From Saccharothrix sp. ST-888 (GTDB lineage: Bacteria; Actinomycetota; Actinomycetes; Streptomycetales; Streptomycetaceae), in NCBI RefSeq assembly GCF_000955975.1, contig NZ_JYJF01000030.1, positions 1 to 62,349 of the forward strand: 62,349 nt of DNA, written 5' to 3'. Numbering within the stretch: the stretch's first letter is position 1; each line of letters starts with the position of its first letter. Made by a program: the position numbers and the translations under genes. Positions 34,286-43,469 of the stretch are shown here, in pieces. The notes beneath the pieces are model-generated. The model ran no database searches. It saw only the letters and a program-made list of their open reading frames with translations, and was not told the origin of the DNA.

Positions 34286-35893
34286 ATGGCGCATCCCACC
34301 ACCTCCATCCTCTGTACCGGCCTGAGCTTCGAATGGCCGGACGGCAGCACCGTCCTCGACGGCTTCCACCTCGCCGTCGGCCCCGGCCGCACCGGGCTGA
34401 TCGGGCTCAACGGGGCCGGCAAGTCCACCCTGCTGCGCCTGATCGCGGGCGAGCTCACCCCCGCCGCCGGCACCGTCCGGATCGGCGGCGAGCTCGGCTA
34501 CCTGCCCCAGGACCTCACCCTGGACACGGAGCAGCGTGTCGACGAGGCCCTCGGGATCCGGGCCGCCCGCGAGGCGCTGCACGCCATCGAGTCCGGTGAC
34601 ACCGGTGAGCGGCACTTCGCCGCGATCGGCGACGACTGGGACGTCGAGGAGCGCGCCCGCGCCACTCTCGACCGGCTGGGGCTGGAACGGCTCGACCTCG
34701 ACCGGACGGTCGGCGAACTCTCCGGTGGCGAGGCCGTGCTGCTGCACCTGGCCGCCCTGCTGCTGCGCCGCCCGGACGTCCTGCTGCTGGACGAGCCGAC
34801 CAACAACCTGGACCGGCGCGCACGTTCGCTGCTCTACGAGGCCGTCGCCGGCTGGCCGGGGGTGCTGGTCGTGGTCAGCCACGACCGCGAACTGCTCCAG
34901 TACGTCGATCAGATCGCCGACCTGCGCGACGGTACGGTCACCTGGTACGGCGGCAACCTCGCCGACTACGAGCGCACCGTCGCCGCCCAGCAGGAGACCG
35001 CCGAGCGGCTGGTGCGGGTGGCCGAGGCCGACGTCCAGCGGCAGAAGCGCGACCTGGTCGAGGCCCGTACCAAGCTGGCCCGCAGCGCCAGTTACGGCAA
35101 GAAGCGCTCAGAGACCCGCAACGACCCGAAGATCTTCGCCGGGAAGCTCAAACGGCAGGCCGAGGAGACCGCGGGACGGGTCAAGGGCATGCACGCCGAG
35201 CGCCTCGCCGAGGCGAAGGAGCGGCTCACCGCCGCGGAGGAGGCCGTCCGCGACGACGCCGAGATCCGGATCGACCTCCCGCGCACCTTCGTCCCGCCGG
35301 GCCGGACGGTGCTCAGCCTCGACCGGGTCCGGCTCCCGTACGGCACTTCGGCCGACCTGGAGCTGCGCGGACCGGAGCGGATCGCCCTGGTGGGCCGCAA
35401 CGGCGCGGGCAAGACCACCCTGCTGCGCACCATCGCGGGCGACCTCACCCCGCTCGCGGGGGAGGTCACCGTGCCCGTGCCGCTGCGGTACCTGCCGCAG
35501 CGCCTGGACCTGCTGGACGACAGCCGTTCGGTGGCCGACAACGTCAAGGCGTACGCGCCGGGCGCGGGCGACAACGCGATCCGGGCCAGGCTGGCCCGCT
35601 TCCGGTTCCGGGGCGGGCGGGCCGAGCAGCTCACGGGCACGCTCTCCGGCGGCGAGCGCTTCCGGGCCGCGCTGGCCGCCCTGCTGCTCGCCGACCCGCC
35701 GCCGCAGCTGCTGCTGCTGGACGAGCCGACCAACAGCCTCGACCTGGCCAGCGTCCGCCAGCTCACCCAGGCGCTCGCCGGGTACCAGGGGGCGCTCGTG
35801 GTGGCCAGTCACGACGTCCCGTTCCTGCGCGGGATCGGGATCACCCGATGGCTGGAGCTGGACGGCGAGTTGAGGGCGATCGGCGCGCTCTGA
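34286..35893 (+). CDS. ABC-F family ATPase, candidate antibiotic-resistance protein
   Basis: 535 residues. Domain 1: GLNGAGKSTLLRLIAG, LSGGEAVLLHLAALLL, LDEPTNNLD (residues about 40-185). Linker about 225-320 is highly charged (QRQKRDLVEARTKLARSASY, SETRNDPKIFAGKLK). Domain 2: GRNGAGKTTLLRTIAG, LSGGERFRAALAALLL, LDEPTNSLD. It is a cytosolic ribosome-binding ATPase like the previous gene but diverged. It probably protects the ribosome from a drug, since a drug-responsive-looking leader precedes it. RBS GGAGG is 5 bases before ATG. An in-frame GTG at 34178 is rejected because it lies in the leader. Confidence 0.87.
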   Translation: MAHPTTSILCTGLSFEWPDGSTVLDGFHLAVGPGRTGLIGLNGAGKSTLLRLIAGELTPAAGTVRIGGELGYLPQDLTLDTEQRVDEALGIRAAREALHAIESGDTGERHFAAIGDDWDVEERARATLDRLGLERLDLDRTVGELSGGEAVLLHLAALLLRRPDVLLLDEPTNNLDRRARSLLYEAVAGWPGVLVVVSHDRELLQYVDQIADLRDGTVTWYGGNLADYERTVAAQQETAERLVRVAEADVQRQKRDLVEARTKLARSASYGKKRSETRNDPKIFAGKLKRQAEETAGRVKGMHAERLAEAKERLTAAEEAVRDDAEIRIDLPRTFVPPGRTVLSLDRVRLPYGTSADLELRGPERIALVGRNGAGKTTLLRTIAGDLTPLAGEVTVPVPLRYLPQRLDLLDDSRSVADNVKAYAPGAGDNAIRARLARFRFRGGRAEQLTGTLSGGERFRAALAALLLADPPPQLLLLDEPTNSLDLASVRQLTQALAGYQGALVVASHDVPFLRGIGITRWLELDGELRAIGAL

Positions 35894-35926
35894 CAACGCT
35901 CTGCCAAGGAGGGCGCCGCCGGGTGC

Positions 35927-35955
35927 GGAGGGGTGCCGCGAGCCGGCACCCCTCC
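35927..35955 (+). terminator. Terminator after the second ABC-F gene
   Basis: A perfect 12-bp stem GGAGGGGTGCCG/CGGCACCCCTCC with loop CGAGC, 33 bp past the stop. It lies just upstream of the toxin-antitoxin start, so it may also work as an operator. Confidence 0.75.
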
Positions 35956-35969
35956 GGTACCATCCCGGC

Positions 35970-36236
35970 ATGCCAGCGCTCAATATCGAGTACACGGAGC
36001 CCGAACTCGCGGCGATCCGCGAGGCCGCCGCCGCGGACGGCAAGAGTGTCAAGGCGTATGTGCACGACCTGAGCGTCCGCGAGCAGCAGCGCCGGAGTTT
36101 CGTCAGGCACGCGGTGGCCTTCTGGAACGCCCACGTCGAGGAGTTCGACGCGGCCTTCCCGGAGGACGCCCCGGACACCGGGCACCGCGACACCGCACGC
36201 CGCGGCGCCGCCCGCTCCGACTCGGCCGCCGCCTGA
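35970..36236 (+). CDS. Antitoxin component of a Fic-type pair
   Basis: 88 residues. Residues 1-45 look like a ribbon-helix-helix or short helical DNA-binding domain (LNIEYTEPELAAIREAAAADGKSVKAYVHDL); the C-terminus is acidic and then disordered. It is annotated in Streptomyces as the antitoxin before Fic-family toxins. The -10 box TACCAT (35958-35963) ends 6 bases before the ATG, so the mRNA is probably leaderless. The stop is 2 bases before the next start, so the two genes are translated together. Confidence 0.7.
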   Translation: MPALNIEYTEPELAAIREAAAADGKSVKAYVHDLSVREQQRRSFVRHAVAFWNAHVEEFDAAFPEDAPDTGHRDTARRGAARSDSAAA

Positions 36237-36238
36237 GG

Positions 36239-36607
36239 ATGCTCCAGGTCGACATCCGCTGGCTGCTCGACGTCCAGGAGTTGGCCTCGCCCGAGGACCT
36301 CACCGTGCGCGACTACTCCGCCCTCCAGGCGGCCGTCGCCCGGCACCGCGTCAACACCGCGCAGCTCGGCCACGACGCCGACCCGGCCTGGTGCGCGGCC
36401 GCCCTGATGCACACCATCGTCCTGCTGCGCCCGCTGCCGGTCCGCAACAACCTGTACGCCTGCATGGCCACCGCCGCCTACATGCACGCCGCCGACGAGG
36501 GCATCGACCCGCCCTACGGGGCCCTGGTCGAGCTGGCCCGCGACGTCGCCGACGGGACTTCGGACGTCTTCTCCGCCGCTCGGCGGATCCGCGCCTGGCG
36601 GATCTGA
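36239..36607 (+). CDS. Fic/Doc-family protein with degenerate active site
   Basis: 122 residues with the all-helical layout of Doc-like Fic toxins (DYSALQAAVARHRVNT; AALMHTIVLLRPLP; NNLYACMATAAYMHA). The normal HxFx(D/E)GN(G/K)R motif is here R-P-L-P-V-R-N-N-L (residues 64-72). The catalytic His, the anion-binding Gly and the final Arg are all replaced, and only Asn70 is kept. AMP- or phosphotransfer should therefore fail, and the protein may be an inactive toxin or a scaffold. The same pattern occurs in other Streptomyces relatives, so it is probably conserved rather than a recent decay. It is tightly coupled to the upstream antitoxin. Confidence 0.7.
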   Translation: MLQVDIRWLLDVQELASPEDLTVRDYSALQAAVARHRVNTAQLGHDADPAWCAAALMHTIVLLRPLPVRNNLYACMATAAYMHAADEGIDPPYGALVELARDVADGTSDVFSAARRIRAWRI

Positions 36608-36635
36608 ACCGGCGCGCGCCCGCCGGGCGAATCCC

Positions 36636-36698
36636 TTGACAGCCGGATCACCTCCTGGATTACTGGCCTTCACACTGCCGATGACCGAATGTTCGGTC
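36636..36698 (+). promoter_or_regulatory. Promoter and TetR-type operator of the PaaK-like gene
   Basis: A -35 box TTGACA (36636-36641) and a weak -10 ATTACT (36659-36664) with a 17-bp spacer are followed by a perfect dyad GACCGAA-TG-TTCGGTC (36683-36698). This fits the operators of TetR-family fatty-acid or phenylacetate regulators and would block transcription just after the start site. Confidence 0.65.
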
Positions 36699-36746
36699 GG
36701 TGCGCCGGGGCGGCGGGACCGGCAGCCGATCCGAGAGGACGAGTCG

Positions 36747-38093
36747 ATGAGCCGCACCCCGACCGATGCCACCGGACCGGGCCGAAAGCTCGGCGAGCCG
36801 ACCCCGCCCGAACTCCTCGACGCCGGCGAGCGGATGACTCCCGAGGAGCTCGGGGCGCACCAACTCGTCCGGCTGCGCAGCACGCTGCGCCACGCCTACG
36901 AGCATGTCGAGCTCTACCGGCGGAAGTTCGACGCGGCCGGGGTCGGGCCCGAGGACTGCCGCACGCTCGCGGACCTCGCCAAGTTCCCCTTCACCACCAA
37001 GGCCGACTTCCGGGACGCGTACCCCTTCGGCATGTTCGCCGTCCCGATGTCCGAGGTCCGGCGGCTGCACGCGTCCAGCGGGACCACCGGGCGGCCCACC
37101 GTGGTCGGCTACACCGAGCGCGACCTCTCGCTCTGGGCCGACCTGGTGGCCCGCAGCATCCGGGCGGCCGGCGGCCGCCCCGGGCACAAGGTGCACATCG
37201 CCTACGGCTACGGGCTGTTCACCGGAGGACTGGGCGCGCACTACGGGGCGGAACGGCTCGGCTGCACGGTGATCCCCGCCTCCGGCGGCATGACCGCCCG
37301 GCAGGTGCAGCTCATCCAGGACTTCCGGCCCGAGATCATCATGGTCACGCCGTCCTACCTGCTCACCCTGCTGGACGAGTTCGAGCGCCAGGGGATCGAC
37401 CCGCGCGGCACCTCGCTGCGGATCGGGATCTTCGGCGCGGAGCCGTGGACCGAGGAGATGCGCCGCGAGATCGAGCAGCGGATGGACATCCACGCGGTCG
37501 ACATCTACGGGCTGTCCGAGGCGCTCGGCCCCGGCGTGGCGCAGGAGTGCGTGGACACCAAGGACGGGCTGCACCTCTGGGAGGACCACTTCCTCCCCGA
37601 GATCGTCGACCCGTTCACCGACCGGGTGCTGGCCGACGGAACGGGCGGCGAGCTGGTCCTCACCTCGCTCACCAAGGAGGCGCTGCCCGTCATCCGCTAC
37701 CGCACGCGCGACCTGACCCGGCTGCTGCCCGGCACCGCGCGCCCGGCCTTCCGCCGGATCGAGAAGATCACCGCCCGCTGCGACGACATGATCATCCTGC
37801 GTGGGGTCAACGTGTTCCCGAGCCAGATCGAGGAGATCGCGCTGCGCACTCCCGGCGTCGCACCGCACTTCCAGCTGCGGCTGTCCCGGCGCGGTCGGCT
37901 GGACCACATGACGGTCCGCGTCGAGGCGCGGCCGGACACCGGGCCCGACCGGCGGGCGGAGGCGGCCCGGGAGATCGGCCAGGGCATCAAGGACGGCGTC
38001 GGTGTCACGGTCGAGGTGGAGGTCGTGGACCCCGAGACGCTGGAGCGCTCGGTGGGCAAGATCCGCCGGGTGGTGGACCAGCGGGAGCGGTGA
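36747..38093 (+). CDS. paaK: PaaK-type phenylacetate-CoA ligase
   Basis: 448 residues of the PaaK branch of adenylate-forming enzymes. The phosphate loop is HASSGTTGRPT, followed by YGYGLFTGGLGAHYGAERLG. The adenine motif is YGLSEALGPGVAQEC, and the C-terminus has the hinge GVNVFPSQIE and the KIRRV lysine region. It makes aryl-CoA from aryl acid, ATP and CoA, the first step of the PaaABCDE route; here only the ligase is present, so it may serve another acid. It has an independent promoter with a TetR-type operator. No paa ring oxygenase genes are in the window. Confidence 0.87.
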   Translation: MSRTPTDATGPGRKLGEPTPPELLDAGERMTPEELGAHQLVRLRSTLRHAYEHVELYRRKFDAAGVGPEDCRTLADLAKFPFTTKADFRDAYPFGMFAVPMSEVRRLHASSGTTGRPTVVGYTERDLSLWADLVARSIRAAGGRPGHKVHIAYGYGLFTGGLGAHYGAERLGCTVIPASGGMTARQVQLIQDFRPEIIMVTPSYLLTLLDEFERQGIDPRGTSLRIGIFGAEPWTEEMRREIEQRMDIHAVDIYGLSEALGPGVAQECVDTKDGLHLWEDHFLPEIVDPFTDRVLADGTGGELVLTSLTKEALPVIRYRTRDLTRLLPGTARPAFRRIEKITARCDDMIILRGVNVFPSQIEEIALRTPGVAPHFQLRLSRRGRLDHMTVRVEARPDTGPDRRAEAAREIGQGIKDGVGVTVEVEVVDPETLERSVGKIRRVVDQRER

Positions 38094-38121
38094 GCGCCCG
38101 CGGCCCGAGCTGCGGGAGGGC

Positions 38122-38769
38122 TCAGCCGGTGGCCGGGCGGAGCCTGCCGCGGAGGCTGGTGCCGAGGCGGTCCATGCCGATCACGGCGGCACCGAGGATC
38201 ACGAACTCGACCGTGAGCTGGCCGATCTGGCCGGCCACCCAGGCGTAGCCGTGCTCGGTCGGGTCCAGGAAGAAGTACGGGTACCTGTTGTCGAAGTGCG
38301 GGAAGAGCGCGGCGCGCAGCTCGGTCAGGACGGCGTAGCCGAGCGGGAAGGAGAGCCAGAGCGGCAGGTTCCGCCAGTGCGAGACGTTGCGGGGCTTCAG
38401 GCAGAGCCAGTCGAGTACGACCATCACGGGTGTCGTGTAGTGCAGGAAGAAGCTCGACCAGTGCGCGAGGCGGTCGGGCCCGGAGAAGAGACCGGGCAGC
38501 GGGTTCTCGCCGTGGTTGAGGATGATGTGGGCGACCAGGCCGGTGATGGTGATGTAGAGCACGGCGGCGCCGCGCAGCCGGGGCGCCGGGGCGTCGGTGG
38601 TGTTGCGCCTGGTCATCCAGTACACGGCGCCGGCGAAGTAGCCGAGCACGATGACGTTGCTCTCGATGGTGAAGTACACCAGTGAGCCGGTGCCGAGGAT
38701 CAGCCCGAGCCCGGCCGAGATCATGATGGCCAGGCGCCACCAGAGCGCTGGTCTGGTCCAGACTGACAT
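38122..38769 (-). CDS. Pr6Pr-family integral membrane protein
   Basis: 215 residues and six membrane helices, e.g. WRLAIMISAGLGLILG, AAVLYITITGLVAHIIL. The conserved motif HWSSFFLHYTTPVMVVLDWL and LWLSFPLGYAVLTELRAALFP with YPYFFLD match the Pr6Pr/FAR-17a-like group (androgen-induced-gene-1-related). Function is unknown in bacteria; the eukaryotic relatives hydrolyse fatty acid esters of hydroxy fatty acids. ATG at 38769 is used; it starts at the first helix. Convergent with the PaaK-like gene (28 bp). Confidence 0.83.
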   Translation of the reverse strand: MSVWTRPALWWRLAIMISAGLGLILGTGSLVYFTIESNVIVLGYFAGAVYWMTRRNTTDAPAPRLRGAAVLYITITGLVAHIILNHGENPLPGLFSGPDRLAHWSSFFLHYTTPVMVVLDWLCLKPRNVSHWRNLPLWLSFPLGYAVLTELRAALFPHFDNRYPYFFLDPTEHGYAWVAGQIGQLTVEFVILGAAVIGMDRLGTSLRGRLRPATG

Positions 38770-39165
38770 GCGTTCACCGGTTCTTTTCGCAGGGGGTGGG
38801 GGTCGTCGCACTCTACCCACGGGTAGCGGCCGGGCGGAAGCCGTCGCGTGGACGGCAGCCGCCCGGTACCGGCCCGCCCGCGTCCCGGTGCTGCCGGCGG
38901 GATCGACCGGCCCCGGGCGTCCGGTGAGAACCAGGACCCGGCCCAGCGGGGTCGGACGAAGCCGGACTCATAGGCGGCGGTCACGGCCTGGGTGCGGTCC
39001 CGTGCGCCGAGTTCGGCGCGCACGCTGCCGACGTGGGGCGTGATCGTCTCCGGGCTCACCGCCAGCCGATCGGCGACCCCGCCGTTGGCCGGCCCGGCGC
39101 GGCGGCGCCTTCGAGGACCCGGACCGCCGGGACTCAGCGCCGTGACCGCCGCCGGGAGAGACCGC
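38770..39165. other. Region between Pr6Pr and DUF1876 genes with a regulator remnant
   Basis: The 396 bp contain a LuxR-type HTH remnant (38938-39130). The rest holds no gene that can be supported. Confidence 0.55.
38938..39130 (-). pseudogene. Remnant of a NarL/LuxR-type response regulator C-terminus
   Basis: On the minus strand the frame reads ANGGVADRLAVSPETITPHVGSV followed by RAELGARDRTQAVTAAYESGFVRP, the recognition helix and last helix of NarL-type response regulators. The expected upstream segment (T.RE.EVL..VA.G) survives only in another frame as VRVLEGAAA, so an indel lies near 39100. No receiver domain or stop at the normal end is present. It is a decayed piece of an old regulator gene. 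Confidence 0.6.
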
Positions 39166-39429
39166 TCAGAAGATCAGGTGGGCGCGCTCGTGGGTGCGGA
39201 CCTCGATTCCGGAGGCGGCCTTGTTGATCAGTTCGTGGGCGAGGTTGGAGCAGGCGCGGGCGGCTGCCAGCTCCTCGCCGACGGCGGAGTCCGGAGTGTC
39301 GTCCGGGTTGCGGCGGGCGACGCCGAGGCCCTGGACTCCGGGCGCGCTGAAGCCGCTCAGCGAGGCCGTGCAGGTGGTCCGGCTGTCGTCCTCTTCGAAG
39401 TTGAGGTCGACGATCCAGTGATTGTGCAT
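39166..39429 (-). CDS. DUF1876 (dsRBD-fold) small protein
   Basis: 87 residues: HNHWIVDLNFEEDDSRTTCTA, LSGFSAPGVQGLGVARRNPDD and AARACSNLAHELINKAASGIE form the alpha-beta layout of DUF1876, a fold like double-stranded RNA-binding domains found in actinobacteria. Function is unknown. RBS GGAG is 10 bases before the ATG. It has its own promoter, since the next gene is far and on the other strand. Confidence 0.85.
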   Translation of the reverse strand: MHNHWIVDLNFEEDDSRTTCTASLSGFSAPGVQGLGVARRNPDDTPDSAVGEELAAARACSNLAHELINKAASGIEVRTHERAHLIF

Positions 39430-39839
39430 GGTGGCTCATCTCCTCGGTGGAGAGATCGTAAGCCCCAGAATCCGCCGGGCGGGGGCGGTTGGCAAGGCGT
39501 GGTCGGCCGGGGTCCGCTCCCGGGTGTCGACCCGTCCTGATACAGCAGAGCGGAGTTTGTAATACGGGCTCGCGGCCCTGAAGCGGGAGGTGCCACGACC
39601 GGCCGGACCGACCCCGGGTGACCGTCCGCGGGCGACTCCGGCGGGGCGCCTGCCGTCCGACACCGGGTAGCGCCCGTCGTGCGGTGGCACGCAGTTGCCC
39701 GAGTGCGGTGGCCCACGGCCGCCCGGCCGCAGCCCAGCCCCGCCGAAAAGCCGTCCTGCCGCCCTTGTTACCGGTGGGTCGGATCCCTATCATCACGACT
39801 GTGACAGCCATACTGTCAAACACGTCGGGAGAGCAGCCG
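39430..39839. other. Divergent 410-bp region before the fatty-acid operon
   Basis: No gene is supported. Near the right end is the dyad at 39802-39818. The middle has only short low-complexity C/G-rich sequence, and no other element is recognised. Confidence 0.55.
39802..39818. promoter_or_regulatory. Dyad upstream of the racemase-dehydrogenase operon
   Basis: TGACAG-CCATA-CTGTCA is a perfect 6-bp dyad with a 5-bp spacer, 21 bp before the start of the operon. A CATACT (39809-39814) inside it may be the -10 box, so a bound repressor would block transcription. The regulator could be the MerR protein at 45703, but no proof exists. Confidence 0.6.
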
Positions 39840-41000
39840 GTGCCGGAACGCAGCAGTGGCCCGCTCGCAGGGGTGCGGGTGGTGGAGCTCGCGGGCATCG
39901 GCCCGGGACCGTTCGCCGCGATGCTGCTCGCCGATCTCGGTGCGGACGTGGTCCGGGTGGACCGTCCCGGCCCGGTCGCGCTCGGCCAGGACCCGGACTT
40001 CGACGTCACCAACCGCAACAAGCGCTCCGTGGTGATCGACCTCAAGTCGCCCGAGGGCCCCGGTCTGGTGCTCGACCTGGTCGAGCGGGCCCACCTGTTG
40101 ATCGAGGGCTACCGCCCAGGGGTGGCCGAACGGCTCGGCGTCGGACCCCAGGTGTGCCTGGACCGCAACCCCGCGCTGGTCTACGGCCGGATCACCGGCT
40201 GGGGCCAGGACGGGCCGCTCGCCGCGCGGGCCGGCCATGACATCGGCTACGCCGCCACCGCCGGGGTCCTCGGACTGATCGGTGCGCCCGGCGAGGCCCC
40301 GGCCATCCCGGTCAACCTGCTCGGCGACTACGCGGGCGGCTCGCTGTACCTGGTCGTCGGCCTGCTGGCCGCACTGCACCACGCCCGCGCCACCGGTGCC
40401 GGACAGGTCGTGGACGCCGCCATCGTGGACGGCGCCGCCCACCTCACCTCGATCCTCTGGGGCCTGCTCGCCGCCGGACAGTGGCAGGACCGGCGCGGCG
40501 TCAACCTGCTCGACGGCGGTGCCCCCTGCTACTCGGTCTACCGCACCGCCGACGGCGAGTACATGGCGGTCGGCGCACTGGAGCCGCAGTTCTACGCCGA
40601 GTTCACCAGGCTGCTGGAGCTGGAGCCGGACGCCCCCGGCCAGTTCGACCTCGCCCGCTGGCCCGAGCTGCGCGCGCGGATCGCGGCCCGCTTCGCCACC
40701 CGCACCCAGGCCGAGTGGACCGCCGTCTTCGAGGGCACCGACGCCTGCACCTCGCCGGTGCTGACCATGCGCGCGGCCGCCGGGCACGCACACCTCGCGG
40801 CGCGCGGCACCTACACCACGCACCGGGGCATCACCCAGCCGGCGCCCGCGCCGCGCTTCTCGGCCACCCCCGGCGAGCTGCGCCGCCCACCCGCCAGGCC
40901 CGGCGCGCACACCGGCGAGGTGGCCCGCGACTGGGGCGTCCCCGGACTGCTGCCCCGGGCCGGTCGGTTGCCCGACACCCATGAGACAGACGATCGTTGA
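39840..41000 (+). CDS. Alpha-methylacyl-CoA racemase (CaiB/BaiF family)
   Basis: 386 residues. The active-site residues of Mycobacterium tuberculosis MCR (His126, Asp156, Glu241) match here His133 (AGHDIGY), Asp163 (LLGDYAGG) and Glu248 (GALEPQF), with exactly the same spacings of 30 and 85 residues. It flips the 2-methyl centre of branched acyl-CoA so that beta-oxidation can proceed. GTG at 39840 is chosen because GGGAGAG lies just upstream and the family begins PLAGVRVVELAG. First of four genes spaced 16, 16 and 79 bp. Confidence 0.88.
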   Translation: MPERSSGPLAGVRVVELAGIGPGPFAAMLLADLGADVVRVDRPGPVALGQDPDFDVTNRNKRSVVIDLKSPEGPGLVLDLVERAHLLIEGYRPGVAERLGVGPQVCLDRNPALVYGRITGWGQDGPLAARAGHDIGYAATAGVLGLIGAPGEAPAIPVNLLGDYAGGSLYLVVGLLAALHHARATGAGQVVDAAIVDGAAHLTSILWGLLAAGQWQDRRGVNLLDGGAPCYSVYRTADGEYMAVGALEPQFYAEFTRLLELEPDAPGQFDLARWPELRARIAARFATRTQAEWTAVFEGTDACTSPVLTMRAAAGHAHLAARGTYTTHRGITQPAPAPRFSATPGELRRPPARPGAHTGEVARDWGVPGLLPRAGRLPDTHETDDR

Positions 41001-41016
41001 GCCCTAGGAGAGCGCA

Positions 41017-42159
<1,143 letters not shown>

Positions 42160-42175
42160 CCCGAAAGGCATCACC

Positions 42176-43390
<1,215 letters not shown>

Positions 43391-43469
43391 ACTCCCCTGG
43401 CCCTCCCGTCGCCCGCCGCCACCCTTCTTGGGACGCGCTTCGCGCGCAGCCTCGAACAGGACTTCCGAC

